The notes: generated by a model from the sequence alone, not told the origin. A stretch of 64,000 nt of DNA from AWTP1-13 sp050248715 (GCA_050248715.1 JBFWRV010000012.1:37632-101631); one strand, 5' to 3'; counted from the first letter of the stretch, positions 25,189-34,177 are shown. Numbers and translations are program-made.

Positions 25189-26427
25189 CTAGCGCGCGTC
25201 GCTCAGCCGGGCTCGCGCGCCCGCAACCGGACGCACGGCGTCGCCGTCACGCAGGAACGTGCCGGAGCGGGCGACGACGAGGTCGCCCTCGTCCAGCCCG
25301 TGCCGCACTTCCACCAGCGCCCCCGCGGAGAGGCCGGGCACAATGCGGCGCGTCTCGACCCGGTTGCCGCGCACAAGCTGCACGGAGGGGCCCTCCGGCC
25401 CGTAGAGGACGGCCGATGCCGGGATCGCAAGGCCACGCCCTGACGCCGTCTCGATACGGCCGCGGGCAAAGGCTCCGACCCTCAGCCCCTCGCGGTCGCC
25501 GAGGAAGATGCGGACGCGCCCGAGACGTGTGTTCTTGTCGACCTCGGGCGACACGAGCCGGACCCTGCCCTCGATCTCACCGAAGCCTGCAACATCCAGG
25601 CGCACCCGCTGGCCGACGGCGATCGCACGCATGCGCGTCTCCGCCACCTCCGCATCCAGCTCCACCTCGCCCTTGGCGACGATGCGGAACATCGGCTCCG
25701 CGGCTCCCGCCGCGTGGCCGCCGATGCGCGCCATGCGCCGGCTGATGACGCCGTCGGCGGGGGCGACCACCTCGGTGCGGCCACGCCGCCAGGTCAGTTC
25801 GCGCCGCTGCGCCTTGATCTGCGCCTTCTCGGCCTCCGCCGCGGTCAGCCCGTCGCGGGCGGCGACGAGCTGCGCCTGCGCCGTGCGTGCCGCCTGCTCG
25901 CGGTTGTCGTAGGCGCTTTCAGCCATATGGCCCGCTTGCCGCAACGGCTTGGCGCGGTCGAACGCGTTGTTGGTCTCCACCACGCGCGCCTCGGCCTGCA
26001 CGATCGTGCTCCGGGCCTGGGCAATGGTCGCGGTAGCGCGGGCCAGCGCCGCATCGTTCTGCGCGAGCTGGGCATCCAGCGTGTCGGCAACGAGCCGTGC
26101 GAGGACGTCGCCTTTCCTGACGCGCATGCCCTCGTCCGCCAGCACCTCCGTGATGCGCAGGCCCTCGACCTCGGGGCCGACCAGAATCTCCTCGCGGGCG
26201 ACGAGGGAGCCGGTGGCGAGCACCGTCTCGACGAAATCGGCCGGCTCGACCCGCGCGACCGTGACCGCGGCCGCCAGCAGCAGCGACTCGTCGGGCGGCG
26301 GCTGCTGCGCCGTGGTCGTCGCCGTCGCCGTCGTCGCGGGCGGCTTCGGCAGGGGCTTGCCCACCAGGGTCAGAGAGATCATGACAAACGCCAGCGTCAG
26401 GACGCTTCCAATCAGGAGCTTTCTCAT
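25189..26427 (-). CDS. RND efflux periplasmic adaptor (HlyD/MFP family)
   Basis: A 412-residue membrane-fusion protein. An N-terminal membrane helix is followed by a Thr/Pro-rich linker, the lipoyl half VLATGSLVAREEILVGPEVEG, a long alpha-helical hairpin (about residues 110-210), the second lipoyl half VVAPADGVISRRMARIGGHA, and beta-barrel and membrane-proximal domains. It links the RND pump to an outer-membrane channel. It sits between the TetR regulator and the pump. Confidence 0.92.
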   Translation of the reverse strand: MRKLLIGSVLTLAFVMISLTLVGKPLPKPPATTATATTTAQQPPPDESLLLAAAVTVARVEPADFVETVLATGSLVAREEILVGPEVEGLRITEVLADEGMRVRKGDVLARLVADTLDAQLAQNDAALARATATIAQARSTIVQAEARVVETNNAFDRAKPLRQAGHMAESAYDNREQAARTAQAQLVAARDGLTAAEAEKAQIKAQRRELTWRRGRTEVVAPADGVISRRMARIGGHAAGAAEPMFRIVAKGEVELDAEVAETRMRAIAVGQRVRLDVAGFGEIEGRVRLVSPEVDKNTRLGRVRIFLGDREGLRVGAFARGRIETASGRGLAIPASAVLYGPEGPSVQLVRGNRVETRRIVPGLSAGALVEVRHGLDEGDLVVARSGTFLRDGDAVRPVAGARARLSDAR

Positions 26428-26436
26428 GATGGACTC

Positions 26437-27063
26437 TCAGGCTCCTGCCCGGTTGTGAACTTCCTGGCCCGGCACCGGGTTGAGCAATGCCGAGACGAGC
26501 TGCAGCGTTACCGGCATGACGGCGGCCGCATCGAAGCTGGGATCGACGGCCCGTCGCCAGAACATGCCATCGGCAATCACCATGAAGGTCTTGGCGACGA
26601 TCGGGATATCGAGTGCAGGGGCGATGCGTCCCTCCGCCTGCAATCTCCGGAACAACTTCTCGAAGCTTTCGAGGACGTAGCGGTCGACGCGCCGGAAAAT
26701 CTCGCCGACGCGGGGATTGCGCGTCGACTCCAGGCCGATCTCGATGCACATGCGGTGACTGAGCGCCGACTCCTCGATGAAGTACTGCTCGCCGAGCGAT
26801 CTGAGCGCCTGCAGGAAGTCGGGCGCGGTGGCCAGACTGTCGAAGCGCTCGGCAAACTCCGCCCGGTCACGCTCGGCGATGCCCGCGATCAGCGCCTCCT
26901 TGCTGTCGAAATAGACGTAAAGCGCGCCGGGGCTGACGCCGGCCTCCCTGCAGATGTCGTGCATTGTCGTGCGATGAAAGCCGTCGCGGCCGAAGCACCG
27001 CTCCGCCGCGTCCAGGATGTGCTGGCGGCGGGCGCGCTGGGTGTCGGGTTTGAGCTTGGGCAT
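26437..27063 (-). CDS. TetR/AcrR-family transcriptional regulator of the RND operon
   Basis: A 208-residue regulator. The N-terminal helix-turn-helix covers RRQHILDAAERCFGRDGFHR, then GVSPGALYVYFDSKEALI. The C-terminal ligand domain is of the AcrR type. The start at 27063 has GGGAGG 6 bases upstream. A strong palindrome lies about 70 bases before the start (27131-27156). As the first gene of the regulator-adaptor-pump operon it most likely represses its own operon until an efflux substrate binds. Confidence 0.9.
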   Translation of the reverse strand: MPKLKPDTQRARRQHILDAAERCFGRDGFHRTTMHDICREAGVSPGALYVYFDSKEALIAGIAERDRAEFAERFDSLATAPDFLQALRSLGEQYFIEESALSHRMCIEIGLESTRNPRVGEIFRRVDRYVLESFEKLFRRLQAEGRIAPALDIPIVAKTFMVIADGMFWRRAVDPSFDAAAVMPVTLQLVSALLNPVPGQEVHNRAGA

Positions 27064-27130
27064 CGTCGGCCTCCCTTCGTTCCCCTGCTCACCCGATCGC
27101 TGGAAGTCTCGTTGTGCGCCGCAACGCACA

Positions 27131-27156
27131 AAATAAAACGAACAGACGTTTTATTT
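27131..27156 (+). promoter_or_regulatory. Palindromic operator for the TetR-RND operon
   Basis: AAATAAAACG at 27131-27140 and its exact reverse complement CGTTTTATTT at 27147-27156 are separated by AACAGA. Such an AT-rich perfect 10-base inverted repeat is striking in this GC-rich sequence and lies just upstream of the TetR gene, where an autoregulatory operator is expected. Confidence 0.75.
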
Positions 27157-27476
27157 GTCGAACGAAACTGGCGAAGTCAAGGTGGCGGCACGACTGGCGG
27201 GGTTCGGCGCGGTTCACAAGCCCGTGAGAGCCGAGCCAGGGGACGGGAGCTGGGGTCGGACGTCGAGTGCAAGGCAACTTGCCCAGTAGCGCCGCTTGCC
27301 GCGATGCTGGATTTTCGCCCCCGCTCGGAGGCCGAACAGGCCGCGAAATCTCCTCAATCCGGAGCGGCGGTCGTAAAGCCAGGGTCCGTAGGCGCCGACC
27401 CTCGGACTCTGCCGCGGCCGGCCGGCATGCGAAGTTACATGCGGCGTCGCGGCGCGTGGCTGAGCCCACCCGCGCA
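27157..27476 (+). other. Intergenic region without recognisable gene
   Basis: 320 bases between the operator of the RND operon and the end of the GST gene. The reading frames here lack ribosome sites and family resemblance. No strong hairpin or repeat was recognised. Confidence 0.4.
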
Positions 27477-28136
27477 TCAGTCGCGATCCGGGGCACCCGG
27501 CGGAAAGAGCGGCCGGTACGGCCGGGCCTCCTCGACCGCACGCGCGAACGACGGCCGGGCGAGCAACCGCTGCCGATAGATGCGCAGGTTGGCGTGCTGC
27601 GGCCCGATGGGATGGACCCAGTCGGCATAGAACAGCGCCGGCGCCGCGGAGCAGTCGGCGAGGCTGAAGCTGTCGCCGGCGGCCCAGTCGTGCCCCGCCA
27701 TGGCAACGTCCAGCCAGCGGTAGGCAACATCGAGCTGGGCCCGCGCGTCCGCGACGCCCTGCGCGTCTCGCTTTTCCGGTGCGCGGATGCTGTCGAGCAC
27801 GATCTTCTGCATGGGCGTGGAAACATAGTTGTCGAAGACGCGGTCCATCAGGCGCATGTCCAGCGCAAGGTGCGCATCCGCGGGAATGAGGCGGATTTTC
27901 CCGGTGTGATTGAGATCGAGGTGCTCGATGATGATCGTCGTCTCCGCGATCACGCGGCCCGCATCCACCAACACCGGGATCCGCTTGAGCGGCCACAACG
28001 CCTCGAGTTCCCCAGCCGCCTTTGTGTCGCCGGCTCCGAGGATGCGGAAAGCGAACGCGACGTCCTTCTCATAGAGCGCGATCAGCACTTTCTGGCAGTA
28101 CGAGGAGAAGGGGTGGCCGTAGAGTTCAAGACTCAT
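27477..28136 (-). CDS. Glutathione S-transferase family protein
   Basis: A 219-residue GST. The thioredoxin-like N-terminal domain begins LELYGHPFSSYCQKVLIALY, with Ser/Cys residues at the glutathione-activating site, and has the cis-proline KRIPVLVD and the ESxT-like AETTIIIEHL. The C-terminal helical domain contains GDSFSLADCSAAPALFYADW, with the conserved Asp capping box. Probable roles are detoxification or glutathione-dependent metabolism. The start at 28136 has GGAGG 7 bases upstream. Confidence 0.88.
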   Translation of the reverse strand: MSLELYGHPFSSYCQKVLIALYEKDVAFAFRILGAGDTKAAGELEALWPLKRIPVLVDAGRVIAETTIIIEHLDLNHTGKIRLIPADAHLALDMRLMDRVFDNYVSTPMQKIVLDSIRAPEKRDAQGVADARAQLDVAYRWLDVAMAGHDWAAGDSFSLADCSAAPALFYADWVHPIGPQHANLRIYRQRLLARPSFARAVEEARPYRPLFPPGAPDRD

Positions 28137-28287
28137 GCCGGGTCCTCCGTTCCACACATTGCCGCACCCAAGTCTTCATGGACTGCGCCCTCGCGCCGCC
28201 ATGCGACCCATAGGCGCGTCACGCCTTGCATGCTAGGTCATTCCCTCCCGACTTGCGTATCTCCTGTCTCCCGCCACGGTTTATGCA

Positions 28288-29475
28288 ATGATTCCCCTGC
28301 TCAAAGGCCTGCGCATCCTCGACCTGACCTCGGTCATCCTTGGTCCCTACGCCACGCAGATCCTGGGCGACTTCGGCGCCGAGGTCATCAAGATCGAGCC
28401 GCCCGAGGGCGACAGCATGCGCTTCGTTGCGCCGGTGATGCAGGGCAAGGTCAGTGCCATCTTCGCCAACGCCAACCGCAACAAGCGCTCCGTGGTTCTC
28501 GACCTCAAGACCGAGGCCGGTCGCACGGCGCTCATGAAGCTGATCCCGACAGCCGACGCGTTCCTGCACAACATGCGCCAGCAGGCCCTGGACAAGCTGG
28601 GCTTCACCTACAACGCCGTCCGGGCCGCCAATCCCGACATCGTCTATGCCGCCGCCGTCGGCTTCGGCCGCCACGGACGCTATGCCGGCAAGCCTGCCTA
28701 CGATGACGTGATCCAGGCCGCCTCCGGCTTCGCCGGGCTGTTCCAGATGCGCGACGGCACGCCCCTCTATGCCCCCACCATCGCCGCCGACAAGATATCC
28801 GGCCTCCATTTCGCCCATGCCGTGCTCGCCGCACTTCTCTATCGCGAGCGCAGCGGCAAGACACCGGGCTACGTCGAAGTGCCGATGTTCGAACTGATGG
28901 CGGCCTTCTGCCTGAGCGAGCATCTGGGCCATGCCACCTTCGACGAGGACGGCGAGGTCGGCTACGTGCGCGTGCTCTCACGCGGCCGCAAGCCTTACAA
29001 GACCAAGGACGGTTGGATCGGCGTGCTGCCCTACACCGAGCGCAACTGGACCAAGATTCTGCACGAGATCGGTCGTCCGGACGTGGCGGCGCTCGCCTGG
29101 TTCAAGGATGCCACCGAGCGTAGCAAGCGCGTCGACGAGCTCTACGCCATCTTGGCCGAGGTTCTGCCCACGCGCACCTCCGCCGAGTGGCTGGCGCTCT
29201 TCGAGCACCTCGACATCCCGCACTCTCCGGTGCGCACGCCGGACGACCTGCTGGCCGACCCGCATCTGGCCGACGTCGGCTTCTTCGAGACGCGCTTCGC
29301 TACCGACACGCCGGTCAAGCGTACTCTGCGCCAGGCCGTCAACGTGGAGGACGTTGGCGGCGAGCCCGACCATCCCCCGCCCCCGCTCGGCGGCGCTACG
29401 GAGGCCGTACTGCGCGAAGCGGGGTGCACCGAGGCAGAAATCGCCGCCGTGATGCCCTCCGCGGCCAGGCGCTGA
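28288..29475 (+). CDS. CaiB/BaiF-type (class III) CoA-transferase
   Basis: A 395-residue class III CoA-transferase. It begins MIPLLKGLRILDLTSVILGP, has the ILGDFGAEVIKIEPPEGDSMR CoA-binding region in line with the family, and the likely catalytic Asp in GKPAYDDVIQAASG. The C-terminal segment HSPVRTPDDLLADPHL is typical. It moves CoA between carboxylic acids. The substrate is unknown. It appears monocistronic and is not adjacent to the AMACR-like relative at 52348-53496. Confidence 0.88.
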   Translation: MIPLLKGLRILDLTSVILGPYATQILGDFGAEVIKIEPPEGDSMRFVAPVMQGKVSAIFANANRNKRSVVLDLKTEAGRTALMKLIPTADAFLHNMRQQALDKLGFTYNAVRAANPDIVYAAAVGFGRHGRYAGKPAYDDVIQAASGFAGLFQMRDGTPLYAPTIAADKISGLHFAHAVLAALLYRERSGKTPGYVEVPMFELMAAFCLSEHLGHATFDEDGEVGYVRVLSRGRKPYKTKDGWIGVLPYTERNWTKILHEIGRPDVAALAWFKDATERSKRVDELYAILAEVLPTRTSAEWLALFEHLDIPHSPVRTPDDLLADPHLADVGFFETRFATDTPVKRTLRQAVNVEDVGGEPDHPPPPLGGATEAVLREAGCTEAEIAAVMPSAARR

Positions 29476-29642
29476 GCTTCGGCATAGGCCCGTGCGGCTG
29501 CGGAGTGGCGGCTGGACGCACCCGCCGGGCGATCGTGGCGGGGAAGAACGAGCCCAAAATTGGTCATGCGCGACCCCTAAGCTGCAGATTGACCTGGGTC
29601 GAGCGGGCGCTGCTGGCGAGCCCGTCGTGGGGGAGAGTGGGA

Positions 29643-30911
29643 ATGCCGAAGATCTCGAAAGTTCTGGCGGCGCTGATCGGCCTCGCCGCTGCGGGTCTGA
29701 TGCCGGGCGCTCTGCCCGCCTCCGCGAAGGAGTTCACCTTCGACGACAAGGCGAACAAGGACATCGCCAAGCGGCTGAACATCCCGGTCTACTTCGCGGT
29801 GCCCAACAGCGCCCGGCTGCCGCTATCGAGGGACATCAGCCTTCCTGACCGCCTCGTCGACTTCAAGCATCCCGACGCCAAGAACGGCGAGGTGGGGCTG
29901 CGCCTCGTGGTGGCCAAGCGCGCCGGCCTCGCCAAGCGCCTCGGCCAGAGCGGCCTCGTGCAGACCGGCGACCTGCTGCTGACATTTCGCTCCGAGTGGG
30001 GCGGCGCGGGCGCCTATCCCAACGTGCAGATGGGCATCAGCCACACCGGCATCGCCTACGTCAAGGACGGGGCGATGCACAACCTCGACAATCCGTTGAC
30101 CGAGGAATACCTGGGACCCGGCATGCGCGGCAACCTCGACAGCGAGCACTACCGCACGCTCAAGCTCATCCACATCATCCGCCCGCGCAATCTCACGGAT
30201 GCGCAGCGCGCCAACCTCGTGGACTGGTCCACCCGCCTCGCCACTTCGGCCAGGAAGATCTACCCCAAGGAGATCAACTTCAATCAGGACTACAACGCGC
30301 CCAAGTACAAGCCGGGCCAGGCCATCACCTTCGTCAAGCATCTGGGCCAATCGGCGCTGGGGCAGAACCCCTCGGGCGCCGTCGACATGTTCTGCTCGGA
30401 GTTCGCATGGTCGCTGCTGGCGCTGCGGGACTGCAATCCGGCCAAGGATTCCGAGGCGTTCAAGGGCTCGCGCGTTCCCTCGTGCGTGAAGCCCATCATG
30501 GAGCCGATGCGGGCGACGGGCGACTACATCACGCGCCGCGGCCGCTCCTCCAACGCCGGGCTCGCGGAAGGTCCGCTGCTGGTCGTCGATGCCCTGAAGC
30601 TTCCCGAAGCCGAGCGCGACAAGCTGCTGCACACGGTATTCGTCGAGAACAAGAGCGGCATGGCCAAGATGTCGGTCGGGCATCGGCAGGTTGCCGAAAC
30701 CATGCAAACCAAGTTCGCTCCGCTCGAGAAATACTATCTGGGCGTGCAAGGAAAATGGGGACCGACCTTCGAGGCGCGCCTGATCAGCGCCGGCTTCAGG
30801 CGCGGCATCCCCGAGAACTACTCGCCCACGTCGTTCCTGATCAACACGCTGCTGCCCGCGAACAACTCCAAGCGCACGATGGACTACGTCGCCACCATCC
30901 TCATCGAGTAG
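29643..30911 (+). CDS. Exported permuted NlpC/P60 (YiiX-like) papain-fold protein
   Basis: A 422-residue protein with a signal peptide (about residues 1-28, ending PASA-KE). The segment VQTGDLLLTF, then GISHTGIAYV with H134 and later DMFCSEFAWSLLA with C251, fits the circularly permuted NlpC/P60 (DUF830/YiiX-like) fold, where His comes before the nucleophilic Cys. Such proteins act as amidases, peptidases or acyltransferases in the envelope. The rest of the protein matches nothing that I recognise. The frame is open upstream, but 29643 has a GGGGGAGAG ribosome site and starts the signal peptide. Confidence 0.72.
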   Translation: MPKISKVLAALIGLAAAGLMPGALPASAKEFTFDDKANKDIAKRLNIPVYFAVPNSARLPLSRDISLPDRLVDFKHPDAKNGEVGLRLVVAKRAGLAKRLGQSGLVQTGDLLLTFRSEWGGAGAYPNVQMGISHTGIAYVKDGAMHNLDNPLTEEYLGPGMRGNLDSEHYRTLKLIHIIRPRNLTDAQRANLVDWSTRLATSARKIYPKEINFNQDYNAPKYKPGQAITFVKHLGQSALGQNPSGAVDMFCSEFAWSLLALRDCNPAKDSEAFKGSRVPSCVKPIMEPMRATGDYITRRGRSSNAGLAEGPLLVVDALKLPEAERDKLLHTVFVENKSGMAKMSVGHRQVAETMQTKFAPLEKYYLGVQGKWGPTFEARLISAGFRRGIPENYSPTSFLINTLLPANNSKRTMDYVATILIE

Positions 30912-30949
30912 CGCTCACCATGGGGTCATGCGGGCTCCGGCTGATTGGT

Positions 30950-30967
30950 TCCCCGCGCAGGCGGGGA
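30950..30967 (+). terminator. Short perfect hairpin after the YiiX-like gene
   Basis: TCCCCGC, loop GCAG, GCGGGGA: a perfect 7-base stem 39 bases after the stop at 30911. No T-run follows, so termination is a guess; it may equally be part of a REP-like element. Confidence 0.35.
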
Positions 30968-31100
30968 TTCACGCGTCGACAAGGGCATGACGCCCCGCGA
31001 AGGCCAATCGCCCGGATGTGATATCGGACCCCTTGCGCCGGCGCCGGAGTTTGCGGCAAACGCTGGTGTGAGGGGGCAACCCCTTGCCAGGTTGGAACGG

Positions 31101-32165
31101 ATGCATCCCATGGATCGCCGCCAGCTCATCAAGGCCGGCTTGGCTCTGCCGTTCGCCGGAGTGGGAGCGCGCGCGGCTCCGGCCAAGACGCCGATCTACA
31201 TCGGCGACATGCACTACCACCTGTTCTTTCAAGGTCGCGCGCCTGCCGCGAGCAATCCGCTGGCCCGAAACATGGCGGAGGGCAACGCGACCCTGGTCGC
31301 GTGGTCGCTGGTCGGCGACCTGCTGTGGATGGGCGCCTCCCCGCGGGGCTTTGTGCAGAAAAGCGTGCCGAAACCCGGCGAGCCCGAGGCGTGGTTCAAG
31401 CGCGAGCTTGCCCGCATCAAGAACCACCTCGCCGAGCAGAACCTGAAGATCGCGCTCACGCCTGCCGACATCGACGCAGCCGTCAAGGGCGAGCCGCGTG
31501 TCGTCCTCGCGGTCGAGGGCGCAAGCTTCCTCGACGACGGAATGGGCCGGCTGCAAGCCGCCTATGACGAAGGTGTCCGCCACATCCAGCTCGTCCACTA
31601 CATCCGCAACACCATCGGCGACTTCCAGACCGAGAATCCCGTGCACGCCGGCCTTTCCGCCGCCGGCAAAAAGGTCGTCGAGGAGTGCAACCGTCTCGGC
31701 ATCCTGGTCGACCTCGCCCACTGCGCGCCTCAGGCCGTGGCGCAAGCGCTCGAAATCTCGAAGACGCCGGTGGTCTGGTCGCACAGCTCCGTGACGCGCG
31801 CCCGCAAACCGGACTGGACGTTCCCCGCCTGGCAGGCCCGGCAGCTGAGCCTCGAGGGCGCCAGGGCGCTTGCGGCCAAGGGCGGAGTGGTAGGCCTATG
31901 GGCTTTGCGCATCGACGTCGGCCCGTCGATTGCCGCCTACGGCGACCGGCTGGCGGAAATGGCGGAGTGGCTGGGCGAGGATCACGTCGCCTTCGGCACC
32001 GACATCAACGGCCTGCTCGGGCCCGTGCTTTCCAACTACGCCGACGTGCGCCGCGTGGTCGAGCACTGGGAGCGGCGCGGCATGAGCGAGGCGCGAATGC
32101 GCAAGCTCGCCATCGAGAACTACGCCCGCGTCCTGCGCACGGCCATGGCCGGCCGCCAAGCTTGA
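31101..32165 (+). CDS. Tat-exported membrane dipeptidase-like protein (peptidase M19)
   Basis: A 354-residue protein with a twin-arginine signal (DRRQLIKAGLALPFAG). The mature part is an M19 TIM-barrel: the usual HxD metal pair appears as D36-M-H38-Y-H40, the bridging glutamate is E139 in AVEGASF, and the two later histidines are H207 in DLAHCAP and H228 in WSHSSV. Renal dipeptidase-type enzymes cleave dipeptides, including D-amino acid ones. The HxH in place of HxD is notable. The start at 31101 is chosen because the upstream open frame lacks signal character. Confidence 0.82.
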   Translation: MHPMDRRQLIKAGLALPFAGVGARAAPAKTPIYIGDMHYHLFFQGRAPAASNPLARNMAEGNATLVAWSLVGDLLWMGASPRGFVQKSVPKPGEPEAWFKRELARIKNHLAEQNLKIALTPADIDAAVKGEPRVVLAVEGASFLDDGMGRLQAAYDEGVRHIQLVHYIRNTIGDFQTENPVHAGLSAAGKKVVEECNRLGILVDLAHCAPQAVAQALEISKTPVVWSHSSVTRARKPDWTFPAWQARQLSLEGARALAAKGGVVGLWALRIDVGPSIAAYGDRLAEMAEWLGEDHVAFGTDINGLLGPVLSNYADVRRVVEHWERRGMSEARMRKLAIENYARVLRTAMAGRQA

Positions 32166-32269
32166 GCGGTGGCGTGAATCTTTGCCAACTGTGTTTCTGA
32201 GGAAACTGACGGCCGGGCTTGGCCCGTGGTCTACCTGCACGCGAAATCTGGTCGCTTGCGGAGACTGGA

Positions 32270-32617
32270 ATGCTGAGCAACTTAGAAATCGCGCTTTACG
32301 GCTTCGTCGCCGTGCTGCTGCCGCTGGCGGTGTTCGCGCTGATCACCGGAGCGCGGCCGGAGAACACGTGGCTCTCCAAGTACTACAAGGTCGAGAAATA
32401 CCTCCACCCCTGCGGCAACCTCTTCCTGCTGACGGTTTGCGCCAACGCCATCAGCAAGCTCGCCCTCCACTTCGGCTTCATCGATGCGGCCACGAGCGAC
32501 CGCCTGGCACCCTTCATCGGCGTGCCGTTCTTCGTGCTGCTGGTCGCCTTCCTCGTCTTGTGGATCAGGGCATATCTGAAGGTGCGTCGCACCGGCAACG
32601 GCGCCACCACCGCCTGA
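32270..32617 (+). CDS. Small membrane protein of unknown function
   Basis: A 115-residue protein with three hydrophobic segments (about residues 5-25, 47-67 and 80-102) and a basic C-terminal end (YLKVRRTGNG). The start at 32270 has GGAGA 5 bases upstream. I do not recognise the family. It lies about 100 bases after the dipeptidase-like gene in the same direction and may be co-transcribed. Confidence 0.65.
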   Translation: MLSNLEIALYGFVAVLLPLAVFALITGARPENTWLSKYYKVEKYLHPCGNLFLLTVCANAISKLALHFGFIDAATSDRLAPFIGVPFFVLLVAFLVLWIRAYLKVRRTGNGATTA

Positions 32618-32648
32618 GCCGATATCGCCCTCGTCCGCGCCGGCGCTA

Positions 32649-33629
32649 TCACCCGGTTGGAGCGTGGAGGGGCGTGCTCAGATACTTGATCCCGGAGTCG
32701 CACATCACGGTGAGGATCGTTGCAGCCTTGCCGACCCGTCTGCCGAGGGCGATGGCCGCAACCAGGTTCGCACCCGTCGACGTCCCCGCAAACAGGGCAT
32801 CGGAACGGGCAAGCTTGCGCGCCATGGCCATGGCCTCGTCGGTCGAGACGGTGGCGATCTCGTCGGCAATCGAGGAGCGCCATAAGGGCACGACGAAGCC
32901 CGCCCCGACGCCTTCGATCCTGTGGACCCCTGTCGGCCCTCCCGAGAGGACAGCAGATTCCTTCGGCTCCACCGCAACGACGTGAATGCCGGGCTTCCTG
33001 CGCCTCAGTCCCTCGGCGATCCCGCGAATGCTCGCCGCGGTTCCCGTGCTGTGCACGAAGGCATCGATGCGGCCGCCCGTCTGCTCCCAGATCTCGTCCG
33101 CCATCGCATGGTAGGCGATGAGCTGATCGGTGTTGTTGAGCTGATCGGTCCAAAAGGCCCCGGTTTGCTCCGCGATCCGGCGCGCTGCCTCGACCATGTC
33201 GCGTGTGAGCGTCGCGTCCATTCCGCCGCCGGCGCTGGGGATGATCGTCAGCTCGGCGCCGAGCGCCGCCATGTGGTTGCGCTTCTCCGCGCTGAATGCG
33301 TCGGATGTCACGATGCTCAGAGGATAGCCGCGCGCGGCGCACACGAGCGCAAGTGAAACACCGGTGCTGCCGCCGGTGTATTCGACGACCCGGCCGCCGG
33401 GCCCGAGACGTCCGCTCCTCTCGCCTGCCTCGATCATGGCGAGCGCCATGCGGTCCTTCATGCTCGCCGTCGGATTTGCGCTCTCGACCTTGATCAGTAT
33501 CCGCGCGCAGCCCTCGGGAACGATGCGGTTGAGCTCGATCAGCGGCGTGCTGCCGATCCCCTGCAGCGCGGATGCGTCGATGCGCGACCCCCTGCCGTCC
33601 CCGCTCTCCTGTCCCGCCATGGTCGACAT
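32649..33629 (-). CDS. Cysteine synthase-like PLP enzyme (fold type II)
   Basis: A 326-residue fold-type II PLP enzyme. The cofactor Lys lies in ESANPTASMKDRMAL, the substrate loop is EYTGGSTGVS, and the phosphate-binding loop is GTSTGANL. This places it with O-acetylserine sulfhydrylases and cystathionine beta-synthase-like enzymes; the region equivalent to the PLP-phosphate GTGGT loop reads STGTAAS. Divergent pairing with a MarR regulator suggests that it is an inducible specialised enzyme rather than the housekeeping CysK. ATGs at 33629 and 33620 are both possible starts. Confidence 0.85.
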   Translation of the reverse strand: MSTMAGQESGDGRGSRIDASALQGIGSTPLIELNRIVPEGCARILIKVESANPTASMKDRMALAMIEAGERSGRLGPGGRVVEYTGGSTGVSLALVCAARGYPLSIVTSDAFSAEKRNHMAALGAELTIIPSAGGGMDATLTRDMVEAARRIAEQTGAFWTDQLNNTDQLIAYHAMADEIWEQTGGRIDAFVHSTGTAASIRGIAEGLRRRKPGIHVVAVEPKESAVLSGGPTGVHRIEGVGAGFVVPLWRSSIADEIATVSTDEAMAMARKLARSDALFAGTSTGANLVAAIALGRRVGKAATILTVMCDSGIKYLSTPLHAPTG

Positions 33630-33643
33630 TTCGCATTTCTTGC

Positions 33644-33670
33644 ATGTATCTACATAATATGTAACTACAT
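33644..33670 (+). promoter_or_regulatory. Twin palindromic operators between the cysteine synthase-like gene and marR
   Basis: Two near-identical 12-base palindromes, ATGTATCTACAT (33644-33655) and ATGTAACTACAT (33659-33670), each ATGTA-N2-TACAT, lie with centres 15 bases apart in the 47-base divergent gap. The second ends 6 bases before the marR start. They are natural binding sites for the adjacent MarR regulator. Confidence 0.72.
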
Positions 33671-33676
33671 ATAATC

Positions 33677-34177
33677 ATGGCGCGCCGCAAGCAGGTCGCA
33701 GGGAAGACTCTGGTCAAGGATGCACGCGAGGTGGTCCTTGCCTGCGCGGGCATCAACATCCGCCTCGCCGCACGTCGGATCACGCGATTCCTGGAAGCCC
33801 AGATGGACACGACAGGGCTGAGCGTCGCCCAGTTCGCCCTCATGATCCACATCGCGGCGGCCGGCGACGACGCGATCGGCACCTTGGCTGAGCGCACCGG
33901 CCTCGACCAATCGACCCTGTCACGCAACCTGCGTGGGCTGGAGCGCGCCGGCCTCGTCGAGATCGCAACCGTCGAGAAGGACCTGCGCCGCCGGGCGGCG
34001 TGGCTGACGGAGAAGGGAACGCGCCGCCTGGAGGCGGCAATTCCCGTCTGGCGCCGCACCCATGCCGCGCTCTGCGAGATCATCAACCCTTGTGAAGTCG
34101 GCGAGATTGCAGCGGCCGCAGCTGCACTTGCCGGCCGCGACGACACGAGCTTCGCGGCTGGTCGCGAGCGCAACTAG
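33677..34177 (+). CDS. MarR-family transcriptional regulator
   Basis: A 166-residue winged-helix regulator. The helix-turn-helix covers AIGTLAERTGLDQSTLSRNL, followed by the wing VEIATVEKDLRRRAAWLTEKG. It is divergent from the cysteine synthase-like gene with 47 bases between the starts, filled by two palindromes. It probably controls both genes. The start ATG lies right after the second palindrome, leaving no room for a normal ribosome site, so a leaderless transcript is possible. Confidence 0.88.
   Translation: MARRKQVAGKTLVKDAREVVLACAGINIRLAARRITRFLEAQMDTTGLSVAQFALMIHIAAAGDDAIGTLAERTGLDQSTLSRNLRGLERAGLVEIATVEKDLRRRAAWLTEKGTRRLEAAIPVWRRTHAALCEIINPCEVGEIAAAAAALAGRDDTSFAAGRERN

Noticed and set aside
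22576..25443. A 955-codon open frame on the plus strand opposite the RND pump
   Set aside because: It is rich in His, Arg, Asp and Gln with no domain character and lies exactly antisense to a clear RND pump gene. Long antisense frames are expected in GC-rich DNA.
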